NCBI GenBank assembly: GCA_934647945.1 | Contig: CAKUFK010000002.1 | Coordinates: 62,001 to 126,000, forward strand | DNA length: 64,000 bases | DNA from: an uncultured Eubacteriales bacterium | Lineage (GTDB): Bacteria; Bacillota; Clostridia; Oscillospirales; Acutalibacteraceae | Direction of reading: 5' to 3' | Part shown: in pieces, positions 1-9,553 of the stretch | Layout of the letters: the number at the start of each line of letters is the position of its first letter | Numbering within the stretch: position 1 is the stretch's first letter | Position numbers and translations under genes: made by a program | Notes under the pieces: generated by a model | Database searches by the model: none | Seen by the model: the letters and a program-made list of their open reading frames with translations, nothing else | What the model was told of the DNA's origin: nothing

Positions 1-349
1 GGCGGTGTTCAACATCATCGGCGGGGAACGCTACAAGATGGTGACCAAGGAGTTCAAGGGTCTGGTCCGGGGCGAATACGGTGCCACACCGGTGCCGATC
101 AAGCCCGAGTTCATCAAGAAGATCATCGGCGACGAGGAGCCCATTACCTGCCGTCCGGCCGATCGCCTCGAGCCCGAATTGGATAAAATGCGGGACGAGA
201 TGAAAGAGTGGTACGAGCAGGAGGAAGATGTGCTGACCTATGCCCAGTTCGGGCAGGTGGCGGTCAAATTCTTCGAAAAACGCCGCAACGATAAGTACCA
301 CATCGACGGGGATCATCTCCATATGGAGGAACAGGTTCATCCCGTCTGA
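1..349 (+). CDS. Carboxyltransferase subunit (pyruvate carboxylase B / oxaloacetate decarboxylase alpha type), C-terminal end
   Basis: The reading frame is open from the left edge (codons in phase from base 2) and stops at 347-349, so only the last 115 or so residues are present. The segment with YKMVTKEFKGLVRGEYG, the acidic-basic helix and TYAQFGQVAVKFFEKR matches the C-terminal conserved region shared by pyruvate carboxylase subunit B and oxaloacetate decarboxylase alpha. The family transfers a carboxyl group between carboxybiotin and pyruvate or oxaloacetate. No biotin-attachment motif is present before the stop, so a separate biotin carrier protein is expected upstream. Which of the two enzymes it is cannot be decided from the fragment. 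Confidence 0.75.
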   Translation, partial: AVFNIIGGERYKMVTKEFKGLVRGEYGATPVPIKPEFIKKIIGDEEPITCRPADRLEPELDKMRDEMKEWYEQEEDVLTYAQFGQVAVKFFEKRRNDKYHIDGDHLHMEEQVHPV

Positions 350-365
350 CAGGAAAAACCGTCTA

Positions 366-389
366 CGAAAGCCCCGTTCGGGGCTTTCG
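366..389 (+). terminator. Intrinsic terminator after the carboxyltransferase gene
   Basis: A perfect 10-bp stem (CGAAAGCCCC / GGGGCTTTCG) with a GTTC tetraloop starts 17 bases after the stop codon. The T-tract that follows is short and interrupted, but position and stem strength fit a terminator separating the upstream operon from yicC. Confidence 0.7.
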
Positions 390-431
390 TTCGTCTATTC
401 CCAAGCCCCATGGGGGAGAGGAGGAAGGCCC

Positions 432-1313
432 TTGATCAGAAGCATGACCGGATTCGGCCGCTGCCAGAAGACGGTTGCCGGTATGGATATCACGGTGGAG
501 CTCAAATCGGTCAATCATCGCTATTATGAATATTCGTCGCGCCTGCAGAGAGCATACGGTTTTTTGGACGATAAGCTCAAGTCCTATCTGCAAAAATATG
601 TGTCCCGGGGCAAGCTGGAAGTTTTCGTCTACGTCGAGCCTTTGGAAGAGGAGGGCGGCGACGTTTCGGTCAATCTGTCCCTGGCCAGGAGCTATCAGCG
701 GGCGTTGCTGGAACTTCGGGACGGCCTGGGCATGGCCGACGGCGCTTTCGGGCTCATGGATATCGCCCGCCTGCCCGACGTGCTCAGCGTCCACCGGGCT
801 CCCGAGGATGAGGCGGCCGTCTGGACAGCGGTGCGGGAGGTCGTGGACGAAGCGGCCGGCCGCTTCTGCGCCATGAGGGAGACGGAGGGGGCGCGGCTGC
901 GGGAGGATATCCTAAACCGCCGGCGCCTGATACTGGAAAACGTCTCCCGGGTGGAAGAACGCTCTCCCCAGACCGTCCGGGAACACATGGACAAGGTGGA
1001 AGCCCGGATGCGGGAGCTTCTCAGCACCGCGACGGTGGATGAACAGCGGCTGCTGACCGAGGCGGCGCTGTTCGCGGATAAGATCGCCGTGGCGGAGGAG
1101 ACCGTCCGCCTGCGCAGCCATCTCGACCAGCTCGAACAGATGCTGGACGGCAACGAGGCGATCGGACGCAAGCTGGATTTCCTGGTTCAGGAAATCAACC
1201 GGGAGGCCAATACCATTGGCTCCAAGGCGCAGGATGTGACGCTCGCCCGGGTTGTGGTCGATATCAAAGCGGAAATCGAAAAAATACGGGAGCAGATCCA
1301 AAACATTGAATAG
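432..1313 (+). CDS. yicC: YicC family endoribonuclease-like protein
   Basis: The 293-residue product starts MIRSMTGFGR, the hallmark N-terminus of the YicC/YloC family. It ends with the conserved EIEKIREQIQNIE region (DUF1732). The TTG at 432 is chosen because it follows a strong GAGGAGG ribosome site and restores the family N-terminus; the ATG at 444 would cut it short. YicC proteins act as endoribonucleases in RNA turnover. The gene heads a typical Firmicute order, with remA, gmk and rpoZ next. Confidence 0.93.
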   Translation: MIRSMTGFGRCQKTVAGMDITVELKSVNHRYYEYSSRLQRAYGFLDDKLKSYLQKYVSRGKLEVFVYVEPLEEEGGDVSVNLSLARSYQRALLELRDGLGMADGAFGLMDIARLPDVLSVHRAPEDEAAVWTAVREVVDEAAGRFCAMRETEGARLREDILNRRRLILENVSRVEERSPQTVREHMDKVEARMRELLSTATVDEQRLLTEAALFADKIAVAEETVRLRSHLDQLEQMLDGNEAIGRKLDFLVQEINREANTIGSKAQDVTLARVVVDIKAEIEKIREQIQNIE

Positions 1314-1332
1314 GACAGAAAGGGATGCGTGT

Positions 1333-1605
1333 ATGAAACTGATCAACATCGGCTTTGGCAACATGGTCTCCGCCAACCGTTTGGTTGCCATTGTCAGCCC
1401 TGAATCCGCCCCGATCAAACGGATCATCCAGGATGCGAAGGACCGGGGGACCCTGATCGACGCCACCTACGGCCGCCGCACCAGGGCCGTCCTTGTCACC
1501 GACAGCGACCATGTCATCCTGTCGGCGGTGCAGCCGGAAACGGTCGCCAACCGTCTGAACGACCGGGATGAGGAGGACGAGGAGGAGATCGAGGAGAATG
1601 ACTGA
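1333..1605 (+). CDS. remA: Extracellular matrix regulatory protein RemA (DUF370)
   Basis: This 90-residue protein contains MKLINIGFGNMVSANRL and the DATYGRRTRAVL segment, both diagnostic of the RemA/YlzA family. RemA is a small DNA-binding protein that activates biofilm-matrix and osmoprotection genes in Bacillus subtilis. The C-terminus is an acidic tail. Position between yicC and gmk is the family's usual one. The ATG at 1333 fits the family start, and the stop overlaps gmk by 8 bases. Confidence 0.93.
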   Translation: MKLINIGFGNMVSANRLVAIVSPESAPIKRIIQDAKDRGTLIDATYGRRTRAVLVTDSDHVILSAVQPETVANRLNDRDEEDEEEIEEND

Positions 1606-2233
1606 GCCATCTGTCCGCGGGATGCTGATCGTTCTGTCGGGGCCCTCCGGCTCAGGCAAGGGGACGATCATCAAAAGCCTGCTTTCAGGCCGGAAGGATA
1701 CGGTTTTGTCCATCTCGGTAACCACCAGGCAGCCTCGTCCGGGGGAAATGGACGGCGTTCATTATTTCTTCCGGACCCGGGATGAATTCGAGGAGATGAT
1801 CGCCGCCGATTCCCTGCTCGAATATGCCGAGTATAATGGCCATTATTATGGCACGCCGGAGGAATCCATCAAAAAGTGGCTGGCCGAGGGCAAGAACGTG
1901 CTGCTGGAGATCGAGGTGCAGGGGGCGGAGCAGGTCATGGACCACCGGTCCGACCTGGTATCGATCTTCATCACCATTCCCTCTATGGAAGAACTCGAGC
2001 GCCGGCTGCGGGACCGCGGCACAGAAAACGAACAGACCATCCGCGGCAGGATGGAGGTCGCGAGACGGGAGCTCACCCGAGCCTTCCGTTACGATTATGT
2101 GGTGCTCAACGATGAGGTGGAACAGGCCGTCGGGCGGATCAACACCATCATCGATGCAGAGAAAATGCGGTACAGCCGCATGGAAAAAATGGTTTTGGAG
2201 GTATTGCAGGATGCTCAGACCAACGGATATTGA
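1598..2233 (+). CDS. gmk: Guanylate kinase
   Basis: The 211-residue enzyme phosphorylates GMP to GDP with ATP. The P-loop SGPSGSGKGT lies near residues 11-20, followed by the TTRQPRPGEMDGVHY GMP-binding stretch and the RGRMEVARRE lid region. The ATG at 1598 overlaps the end of remA, suggesting translational coupling, and sits directly before the family N-terminus. Confidence 0.96.
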   Translation: MTEPSVRGMLIVLSGPSGSGKGTIIKSLLSGRKDTVLSISVTTRQPRPGEMDGVHYFFRTRDEFEEMIAADSLLEYAEYNGHYYGTPEESIKKWLAEGKNVLLEIEVQGAEQVMDHRSDLVSIFITIPSMEELERRLRDRGTENEQTIRGRMEVARRELTRAFRYDYVVLNDEVEQAVGRINTIIDAEKMRYSRMEKMVLEVLQDAQTNGY

Positions 2234-2429
2234 GAAGCTGAAGGGAAAAGAAAGCCGCTACGCCGTGGTGGTCGGGATCGCCAAACGCGCCCGGGACATC
2301 GCGGAAAACGCAGAGGCGGAGAATGTGATTCTGACCGAAAAGCCGGTGAGCATGGCCATTCAGGATTTCTCCGATGGGGAGTATAAGCTGATCGTGCCCC
2401 GCGATACCGGCGAAGACGACCATCGCTGA
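2211..2429 (+). CDS. rpoZ: RNA polymerase omega subunit
   Basis: This 72-residue protein begins MLRPTDIEKLKGKESRYAVV and continues IAKRARDIAE, matching the omega core (RpoZ), which helps assemble RNA polymerase. It overlaps the end of gmk by 23 bases, and gmk-rpoZ-priA is the usual Firmicute order. Confidence 0.92.
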   Translation: MLRPTDIEKLKGKESRYAVVVGIAKRARDIAENAEAENVILTEKPVSMAIQDFSDGEYKLIVPRDTGEDDHR

Positions 2430-2463
2430 GGCAACAGCCCCTGCGGTTCCGGAGGGAACACCG

Positions 2464-4959
2464 ATGCCAGCTTCCATCCAGAAAAACGGCCCTGTCCGCA
2501 CGGCGGAGATCGCTGTCGAACAGACCGCTTACCATTTCGATAAACTCTATACCTATACAATTCCAGACACACTCGGCGGCCTTGAGCGAGGATGCCGGGT
2601 GTTGATTCCTTTTGGCGGGGGAAACCGGCGCCGCCAGGGGATAGTCATGGCGCTCGGCGAGGCTGCGGATGGAAAAAAGCTCAAGCCGGTTGTCTCGGCT
2701 CTGGATGAGCAGCCCCTTTTAAACGACGAGATGCTGGCGCTCGCACTCTGGCTCAAAGAGCGCACCTTCTGTACCGTTTTCGAGGCCGTGCGCGCCATGC
2801 TGCCGGCGGGGCTGACCATGCGGGTCCGTGTTACCTACCGTGTCGCCCCGGCCATTCCGGACGAGATCCTGGACGCCCTGCCGGCGGAGGAGAAACGCCT
2901 GCTCGACCGGGTGCGCGCGTGGTGCAGCCGGGATGGATCCGGCGCCGACCGGGAAAAGCTGCTGACCGACCTGGGGCTTTCCCGGGACTCCGACTTGCCC
3001 GAGCGGCTGCTGAAAAAGGGCGTCCTTCTTCGGGACGAGGGAGCGTTCCGGGTGGCAGGGGACGCGACCGTGCGGATAGCCCGGTTGGCAGTGTCTGAGG
3101 AAGAGCTGGAGGAATATCTCGCCGGCAAAGCCTGCACCCCCAAGCAGAGGGCGGTGCTTTCGGTGTTGGAGCAGACCGGCGGAGCGTCGGTCAAGGAGCT
3201 GTGTTATTTTTCCGGCGTGACCCCGGCCGTCCCGGCGGCGCTGGAAAAGAAAGGCCTGATCGCCTACGCCGATCAAGAAGTGCTGCGTTCTCCCAATGCC
3301 GCCGAAGGGGATCCGGAGCTCTGCCCCACGTCGCTGAATCCCGAACAGCAGGCGGCTTTCGACGGCTTGCTCGAACGGTACCGCAGTGGAGGAGCCTCTG
3401 CCTCCCTCTTATACGGCGTGACCGGCTCCGGCAAAACGCAGGTGTATATGAATTTGATCGACCGGGTGATCGCGGACGGCCGTCAGGTGCTGGTCATGGT
3501 CCCGGAAATCTCGTTGACCCCCCAGACGCAAAGCCTCTTCATCCGCCGTTACGGCCGCCGCGTCGCCGTGCTCCACAGCGGGCTTTCCATGGGGGAACGG
3601 ATGGACGAGTGGAAACGCATCCGGCGGGGAGAGGCCGGCATCGTGGTGGGGACCCGCTCGGCTGTGTTCGCCCCCTGCTCGAATATCGGGCTGATCGTCA
3701 TGGACGAGGAGCAGGAGCATACCTATAAATCCGAATCCTCCCCCCGGTATCATGCACGGGATGTGGCCAAATTCCGCTGCGCCTGGCACAAGGCGTTGCT
3801 CCTGCTGACCTCGGCGACGCCCTCCGTCGAAAGCTTTTACGCCGCGCGGACGGGACGGTATTCCCTCCACACGATTCTCAGCCGGTTTGGAGACGTCTGC
3901 CTGCCGGCGGTGGATATCGTGGATATGCGGGAAGAGGAGGATGACCGGGCGATTTTCAGCAAGCCTCTGCAGGCCGAGATCCGTTCCTGTCTCGACAGCG
4001 GGCGTCAGGCGATCCTGCTGTTAAACCGGCGCGGGTATAATACCTTTGTTTCCTGTCGTGCTTGCGGACATGTGATGACCTGCCCCTCCTGCAGCATCTC
4101 GATGACCTACCATCGGGCGAACGGGCTGCTGGTCTGCCACTACTGCGGGCACATGCAGGAGCCGGTCACGGCCTGTCCGGAATGCGGTTCCGACCGGGTG
4201 CGGTATTCCGGGCTGGGTACCCAGCGGGCGGAACAGGAACTCATGGAGCTCTTTCCGGATGCGGCGGTGCTGCGGATGGATACCGATACCACTATGTCCC
4301 GTTTTGCCTATGAAAAGAAGTTTCAGGAGTTTTCCCAGGGAAAATACCAGATCCTGATTGGCACCCAGATGGTAGCCAAGGGGTTGGACTTCCCGCTGGT
4401 TGGGCTGGTGGGGGTTCTCAGCGCGGACCAGTCTCTGTATGGGGACGATTTCCGCTGTTTTGAATCGACCTTTTCCCTTTTGACCCAGGTGATCGGCCGG
4501 GCGGGGCGGCGGGAGCTTCCCGGGCGGGCCGTCATCCAGACGTATACGCCGGAAAATCACGTGATCCATCTGGCGGCCAAGCAGGATTATATAGGCTTCT
4601 ACGAGATGGAAATCGGCGCCAGAAAGATGATGAAATACCCGCCCTTTGCCGATTTATGCCTGTTTGGTTTTGTCGGGCAGAAAGAAGAGCTTGTCCGCAG
4701 CGCGGCGGTGCGTTTTCTGGACCTGCTGAGGGAAACCGTGACAAAGGACTATCCCGCCCTGCCCGTGATCGCGCTGGATCCGACCCCGGCCTCCGTTTCC
4801 AAGGCTGCGGGCAAATTCCGATATAAGATTTTGATGAAAACGGTCAATACTATCCATATGAGGAAAATGGTGGGGGATTTGCTCTGCCGGTTCCAGCAGG
4901 CTCCGGAGAACAAAGCCGTCACCCTGTTTGCAGACATCAACCCGGCAGGCATGCTGTAA
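2464..4959 (+). CDS. priA: Primosomal protein N' (replication restart helicase PriA)
   Basis: The 831-residue length is normal for PriA. The N-terminal 3'-DNA-binding domain is followed by a superfamily 2 helicase with Walker A GVTGSGKT near residue 318 and a DEEQEH Walker B box. A zinc-binding cysteine array (CRACGHVMTCPSC, then CHYCG and CPECGS) lies around residues 531-575. PriA recognises stalled forks and reloads the replicative helicase. It is followed by def after 59 bases. Confidence 0.97.
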   Translation: MPASIQKNGPVRTAEIAVEQTAYHFDKLYTYTIPDTLGGLERGCRVLIPFGGGNRRRQGIVMALGEAADGKKLKPVVSALDEQPLLNDEMLALALWLKERTFCTVFEAVRAMLPAGLTMRVRVTYRVAPAIPDEILDALPAEEKRLLDRVRAWCSRDGSGADREKLLTDLGLSRDSDLPERLLKKGVLLRDEGAFRVAGDATVRIARLAVSEEELEEYLAGKACTPKQRAVLSVLEQTGGASVKELCYFSGVTPAVPAALEKKGLIAYADQEVLRSPNAAEGDPELCPTSLNPEQQAAFDGLLERYRSGGASASLLYGVTGSGKTQVYMNLIDRVIADGRQVLVMVPEISLTPQTQSLFIRRYGRRVAVLHSGLSMGERMDEWKRIRRGEAGIVVGTRSAVFAPCSNIGLIVMDEEQEHTYKSESSPRYHARDVAKFRCAWHKALLLLTSATPSVESFYAARTGRYSLHTILSRFGDVCLPAVDIVDMREEEDDRAIFSKPLQAEIRSCLDSGRQAILLLNRRGYNTFVSCRACGHVMTCPSCSISMTYHRANGLLVCHYCGHMQEPVTACPECGSDRVRYSGLGTQRAEQELMELFPDAAVLRMDTDTTMSRFAYEKKFQEFSQGKYQILIGTQMVAKGLDFPLVGLVGVLSADQSLYGDDFRCFESTFSLLTQVIGRAGRRELPGRAVIQTYTPENHVIHLAAKQDYIGFYEMEIGARKMMKYPPFADLCLFGFVGQKEELVRSAAVRFLDLLRETVTKDYPALPVIALDPTPASVSKAAGKFRYKILMKTVNTIHMRKMVGDLLCRFQQAPENKAVTLFADINPAGML

Positions 4960-5018
4960 CGCCTGCCGCGTATACATGGAATATCTCATATCCATCAACC
5001 TTTAGGGAGGTTTGCTTC

Positions 5019-5480
5019 ATGGCACTGCGCAATATTCTCAAGGATGGAGACCCGGCTCTCCGAAAAATCTGCCGTCCGGTGACGGAATTCGACGAGAAAC
5101 TCGCACAGCTCCTCGACGATTTGGGGGAAACGCTGCATCACACCGACGGGGTCGGCTTGGCAGCGCCGCAGGTAGGGGTTCTCCGCCGGGTGTTCATCAT
5201 GGATTTCGGCGACGGCATCATCGAAGCGGTCAATCCGGAAATCGTCAGCACCAAAGGGATGCAGGAAGGACCCGAAGGCTGCCTGTCTTTTCCCGGGGAA
5301 TACGGCATCGTCCGCCGACCGCAAAAAGCCAAGCTCAAAGCCCAGGACCGTCATGGAAAGTGGTTTACCCTTACAGGGGAGGATTTGGTGGCCCGCTGCA
5401 TCTGCCATGAGAACGACCATCTGGACGGGATCGTTTTCAAGCAGCACGTGATACGGATGCTCGGCCCGGACGAATACTGA
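5019..5480 (+). CDS. def: Peptide deformylase
   Basis: The 153-residue metalloenzyme removes the formyl group from nascent proteins. All three family motifs are present: GVGLAAPQVG, EGCLSFP and the metal-binding HENDH near the C-terminus. A strong AGGGAGG site precedes the ATG. def and fmt are neighbours, as in most bacteria. Confidence 0.97.
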   Translation: MALRNILKDGDPALRKICRPVTEFDEKLAQLLDDLGETLHHTDGVGLAAPQVGVLRRVFIMDFGDGIIEAVNPEIVSTKGMQEGPEGCLSFPGEYGIVRRPQKAKLKAQDRHGKWFTLTGEDLVARCICHENDHLDGIVFKQHVIRMLGPDEY

Positions 5481-5497
5481 ACAGGAGAGAAAACCGG

Positions 5498-6436
5498 ATG
5501 AATATCGTGTTCATGGGGACGCCGGATTTCGCCGTTCCTTGCCTGCGCGCTCTGCTGGAGGATGGACACCGCGTGTCCCTGGTGGTCACCCAGGCGGATA
5601 AACCCAAAGGGCGGGGACATCGGTTGACGGCTCCTCCTGTCAAGGAATTGGCCTTGACAAGCGGGATCCCCGTCTTTCAGCCGACGACATTGAAAAATGG
5701 GGAGGCGGCGGAGAGGATCGCCGCTGCCCGGCCGGAGCTGATCGTCGTGGTGGCCTATGGAAAAATCCTGCCGCCGGCGATCCTGTCCCTTCCGCCCGAA
5801 GGCTGCATCAATGTGCACGGGTCGCTGCTTCCGCGATACCGGGGGGCGGCCCCGATCCAATGGGCGGTGCTCAATGGGGAGACCGAGACCGGCGTGACCA
5901 CCATGAGGATGGACGCGGGGCTGGATACCGGGGATATGCTGCTCTCCAGCCGCTTGGCCATTCCGCCCGATATGACGGCCGGTGAGCTGTATGACGCGCT
6001 GGCGGATGAGGGGGCGGTCCTGCTCTCCCGCACCCTGCGGGAGATGGTGGCCAGGACGCTGCGGGCCGTGCCGCAGCCCGCGGAAGGGGCGACCTATGCT
6101 CCCATGCTCGATCGAAGCCTGTCCCCGATGGACTGGAGGAAGCCGGCCTCCGTGCTGCACAATCAGGTGCGGGGCCTGAATCCCTGGCCGTCCGCCACTA
6201 CGGTGGTGGCGGGGCGCCGCATGAAGGTGCACCACAGCCGGGTAGGGGATGGTGCCGCAGCGGAGCCGGGCCGGATTGTGAAGCTGAATCCCTTTACGGT
6301 ATCCTGCGGGGAGAACACCTCCTTGGAGCTGCTCGAAATCCAGGCAGAGGGATCGAAACGCATGCCTGCGCCCGATTATTTCCGCGGGCATCCCGTGAAA
6401 CTGGGGGATTCCCTGGACTCCGGTTCGGACGATTAA
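5498..6436 (+). CDS. fmt: Methionyl-tRNA formyltransferase
   Basis: The 312-residue enzyme formylates initiator Met-tRNA using 10-formyl-THF. The FMGTPDFAVP start, the catalytic-region segment VHGSLLPRYRGAAPIQWA and the Fmt C-terminal domain are visible. It follows def by 17 bases. Confidence 0.97.
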   Translation: MNIVFMGTPDFAVPCLRALLEDGHRVSLVVTQADKPKGRGHRLTAPPVKELALTSGIPVFQPTTLKNGEAAERIAAARPELIVVVAYGKILPPAILSLPPEGCINVHGSLLPRYRGAAPIQWAVLNGETETGVTTMRMDAGLDTGDMLLSSRLAIPPDMTAGELYDALADEGAVLLSRTLREMVARTLRAVPQPAEGATYAPMLDRSLSPMDWRKPASVLHNQVRGLNPWPSATTVVAGRRMKVHHSRVGDGAAAEPGRIVKLNPFTVSCGENTSLELLEIQAEGSKRMPAPDYFRGHPVKLGDSLDSGSDD

Positions 6437-6453
6437 GCGAAAGGACGGATGAG

Positions 6454-7146
6454 ATGAACTGGATCGATTACTGGTATTTGATCCTGGTGGTGCCCGCTCT
6501 GCTGGTGGCCTTGTTCGCCCAGGTCAAAGTCCAGTCCACATTCAAAAAATACAGCCAGATCGGCACCCGTTCGGGGCTTTCCGGGGCGGAGGCGTCGATG
6601 AATATTCAGCGGCAGAACGGGATCCGGGTGCCGCTCGAACAGGTCAAAGGATCGATGACCGATCACTACGATCCCCGCGCGAACGTCATCCGCCTGTCCG
6701 AAACGGTGTACGGCGTGCGCTCCATCGCCGCGATCGGCGTGGCCGCGCACGAGACCGGCCACGCCCTGCAGTATGAGAACGGGTACGGGCCGATCAAAAT
6801 CCGAAGCGCGATTCTGCCGGCGACCCAGTTTGCCACGACGGTTTCGCCGTATATGATCCTCATTGGCCTGCTGACGGCGTTCGAATGGCTTGCCATCGCC
6901 GGTGTGGCCTTTTTCGGCCTGTCGGTGGTGTTTCAGCTCCTGACCCTGCCGGTCGAGTTCAATGCGAGCTCCCGCGCGCTCAAAGCGCTGGGGGACGGAG
7001 GGCTTCTGACCTCCGAGGAGCTGGAGGGGGCAAAGCATGTCTTGTCTGCCGCAGCGATGACCTATGTGGCGGCGCTCTTCGTTTCCCTGATGAGCCTGAT
7101 ACGCCTCATTATCCTCCTGGGTGGCCGTGGCCGGAGGGACCGCTGA
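6454..7146 (+). CDS. YugP-like membrane zinc metallopeptidase
   Basis: The 230-residue protein has a hydrophobic N-terminal anchor, a zinc-protease HETGH motif (VAAHETGHALQYENG) and further membrane segments around residues 135-170 and near the C-terminus. This is the neutral zinc metallopeptidase family typified by YugP (Zn_peptidase_2), whose substrates are unknown. The family often sits between fmt and rsmB in Clostridia. Its stop overlaps the rsmB start. Confidence 0.88.
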   Translation: MNWIDYWYLILVVPALLVALFAQVKVQSTFKKYSQIGTRSGLSGAEASMNIQRQNGIRVPLEQVKGSMTDHYDPRANVIRLSETVYGVRSIAAIGVAAHETGHALQYENGYGPIKIRSAILPATQFATTVSPYMILIGLLTAFEWLAIAGVAFFGLSVVFQLLTLPVEFNASSRALKALGDGGLLTSEELEGAKHVLSAAAMTYVAALFVSLMSLIRLIILLGGRGRRDR

Positions 7147-8495
7147 TGCCGGCGTCGACGCGCACCGCGGTCGTCCGTGCCTTGCAGAGGCTCCGGCGGG
7201 AAAATGGGTATTCCAACATGGTGCTGGACGGCCTGCTGTCGCGGGGGGAGATCCCGCCACAGGATCAGGCCTTTGCGTCACGGTTGTTTTATGGTGTGCT
7301 GGAACGTCAGATGACCCTCGATTACGTTCTGGGCAGCTGTTCCAGTCAGCCTCTCCGCCGCTGCCATCCTGTCGTTCTGGACACCCTGCGGGCCGGGAGC
7401 TATCAGCTCCTGTTCATGGACAAGATTCCCCCGTCCGCGGCCGTCAATGAGGCGGTCCGCTGTGCGAAAGCGCTGAAGCAGGGGCATGCCTCGGGTTTTG
7501 TCAACGGCGTGCTGCGCCAGGTTTCCCGCCGGGGCCGGGAACTGCTCGAGGGATTGCCGGAGGGGGAAGAGGGGGATGAAATCCGGTATTCCTGCCCTGG
7601 AGAGCTCATCTCCATGTGGAAGGAGGATTACGGACAGGCCGTTACATACGGCCTGCTCGGATCCCTCAATGAAACGCCGGATGCGGTCCTGCGGGTCAAT
7701 ACCCTCCTCACGACCCCGGATGTCTTTGCACAAACACTGCAAAACTACGGCATTAATTACCAAACCTGCCGCAATTTACCGGCTTGTTTTCGTCTGAAAT
7801 GCTCTTCTTTGCTGAAAAATCTTGAATCAGAGGCGACAAACTGGTATTATTATCAGGATATAGCGTCCCAGTGGGCCTGTCTCGCTTTCGGGGCCAGACC
7901 GGGAGAGAGGGTGGCGGATGTCTGCGCCGCGCCCGGAGGGAAGAGCTTTACGGTCGCGCAGGATATGGAAAACCGGGGTGAGCTGATGTCCGGCGACATC
8001 CATGCCTTTAAATGTGAGGATATGGAACGCCGCGCCCGCACGCTCGGTATCCAGATCCTGCAGACGGGGGTGCGGGATGCGGGAACCCCCTGTCCGGGAG
8101 AATGGCGGCAGTCGTTTGACCGGGTGATGTGCGATGTTCCCTGCTCCGGCCTCGGTGTCATCCGCCGCCGGCCCGAGATCCGCTATAAACCGCTGGCATC
8201 TTTGAACGGGCTGCCGGAGCTGCAGTATACGATCCTGAAGCAATCGGCGGAGATGGTCAGGCCGGGGGGCGTGCTGCAGTATTCCACCTGTACCCTGCGG
8301 AGAGAGGAAAATGAACAGGTGGTTACGCGTTTCCTGCGGGAAAATCCTCAGTTTTCACCGCGGATCCTGCCGATATCCGCCTGCTTCGATGCGGCGGGGG
8401 CGCCGCCTCATTGGTATATCACCCTTTTTCCGCATATACATCAAACAGACGGCTTCTTCATAGCCGGTTTCATTCGAAACGAGGTGGACGCGTGA
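7146..8495 (+). CDS. rsmB: 16S rRNA (cytosine-967-C5)-methyltransferase
   Basis: The 449-residue protein joins an N-terminal NusB-like RNA-binding domain to a SAM-dependent methyltransferase. The SAM-binding CAAPGGKSF, the catalytic PCSGLG cysteine motif and the second cysteine in STCTLRREENE are intact. The ATG at 7146 overlaps the preceding stop, and rlmN follows by overlap. Confidence 0.94.
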   Translation: MPASTRTAVVRALQRLRRENGYSNMVLDGLLSRGEIPPQDQAFASRLFYGVLERQMTLDYVLGSCSSQPLRRCHPVVLDTLRAGSYQLLFMDKIPPSAAVNEAVRCAKALKQGHASGFVNGVLRQVSRRGRELLEGLPEGEEGDEIRYSCPGELISMWKEDYGQAVTYGLLGSLNETPDAVLRVNTLLTTPDVFAQTLQNYGINYQTCRNLPACFRLKCSSLLKNLESEATNWYYYQDIASQWACLAFGARPGERVADVCAAPGGKSFTVAQDMENRGELMSGDIHAFKCEDMERRARTLGIQILQTGVRDAGTPCPGEWRQSFDRVMCDVPCSGLGVIRRRPEIRYKPLASLNGLPELQYTILKQSAEMVRPGGVLQYSTCTLRREENEQVVTRFLRENPQFSPRILPISACFDAAGAPPHWYITLFPHIHQTDGFFIAGFIRNEVDA

Positions 8496-9553
8496 GCGTC
8501 TGTGACATCCGGAGCCTCTCAGAAGAGGAGCTTCGAGCCCTTATGTCGGACTGGGGACAGCCTTCCTTCCGCGCGGCGCAGATCCAGTCCTGGCTGGATA
8601 ACGGCTGCACCTCCTTTTCTCAGATGAGGAATCTTCCCGCCCCGCTGCGGGAACGGTTGGGGGACCGCTATTCGATCCCGGGCGCTGCCATCCGCAGAAA
8701 GCTCGTTTCCAAGCTGGACGGCACGGTGAAGTATTTGTTTGAATTTGCGGACGGGGAATGCGTGGAATCGGTTCTCATGCAGTATCAGCACGGCTGGTCC
8801 CAATGCCTTTCCACCCAGGCTGGCTGCCGGATGGGCTGCGCGTTCTGCGCGACCGGGATGGGCGGCTTTGCCCGTAACCTGACCCCCTCCGAAATGCTGG
8901 CGCAGATCACCGCCGCGCAGGAGGATCACGGCGTCCGGGTTTCCTCCGTGGTCCTCATGGGGATGGGGGAACCCCTGGACAATTATGAAAACGTCCTGTG
9001 CTTTTTAAAGCTTCTGGGCCGTCCGGGCGGTGTCCAGATCGGGCTGCGGCATGTATCGCTGTCCACCTGCGGCCTGGTCGACGGCATCCGCCGCCTGATG
9101 GACGAGCGGCTTCAGCTCACCCTGTCGGTTTCCCTGCATGCGCCGAATAACGCCATCCGCTCCCGCCTCATGCCGGTCAACCGCCGCTACCCCGTCGAGG
9201 AGCTGCTGGCGGCCTGCCGGGAATACGGTGATGTCACGGGACGGCGGGTTTCGTATGAATATGCCCTCATCGGCGGAGTCAACGACAGCGACGGCTGCGC
9301 GGAGGAATTGGCGGGTCGGCTGCGCGGCAGCCTCTGCCACGTCAATGTGATTCCGGCAAACGAGGTCGAGGGCAGCGGGATGAGACGGAGTACACGGGAA
9401 AGGCAGAGGGCGTTTTGCTCCATCCTGTCAAAACGCGGCATCAATGTGACGGTCCGGCGGACTCTCGGCGCCGATATCCTCGCTTCCTGCGGGCAGCTCC
9501 GCGGGCGGGACCGGGAGGAAACGTCAACAGCGGAAAGGGGGATACAGCGGTGA
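8492..9553 (+). CDS. rlmN: Dual-specificity 23S rRNA A2503 / tRNA A37 C2-methyltransferase (radical SAM)
   Basis: The 353-residue enzyme has the radical SAM cluster motif CRMGCAFC and the C-terminal methyl-carrying cysteine in GADILASCGQL. RlmN makes m2A in rRNA and tRNA. A GTG start at 8492 overlaps the rsmB stop by 4 bases and gives the expected N-terminus. The order rsmB-rlmN-prpC-prkC-rsgA matches Bacillus. Confidence 0.96.
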   Translation: MSVCDIRSLSEEELRALMSDWGQPSFRAAQIQSWLDNGCTSFSQMRNLPAPLRERLGDRYSIPGAAIRRKLVSKLDGTVKYLFEFADGECVESVLMQYQHGWSQCLSTQAGCRMGCAFCATGMGGFARNLTPSEMLAQITAAQEDHGVRVSSVVLMGMGEPLDNYENVLCFLKLLGRPGGVQIGLRHVSLSTCGLVDGIRRLMDERLQLTLSVSLHAPNNAIRSRLMPVNRRYPVEELLAACREYGDVTGRRVSYEYALIGGVNDSDGCAEELAGRLRGSLCHVNVIPANEVEGSGMRRSTRERQRAFCSILSKRGINVTVRRTLGADILASCGQLRGRDREETSTAERGIQR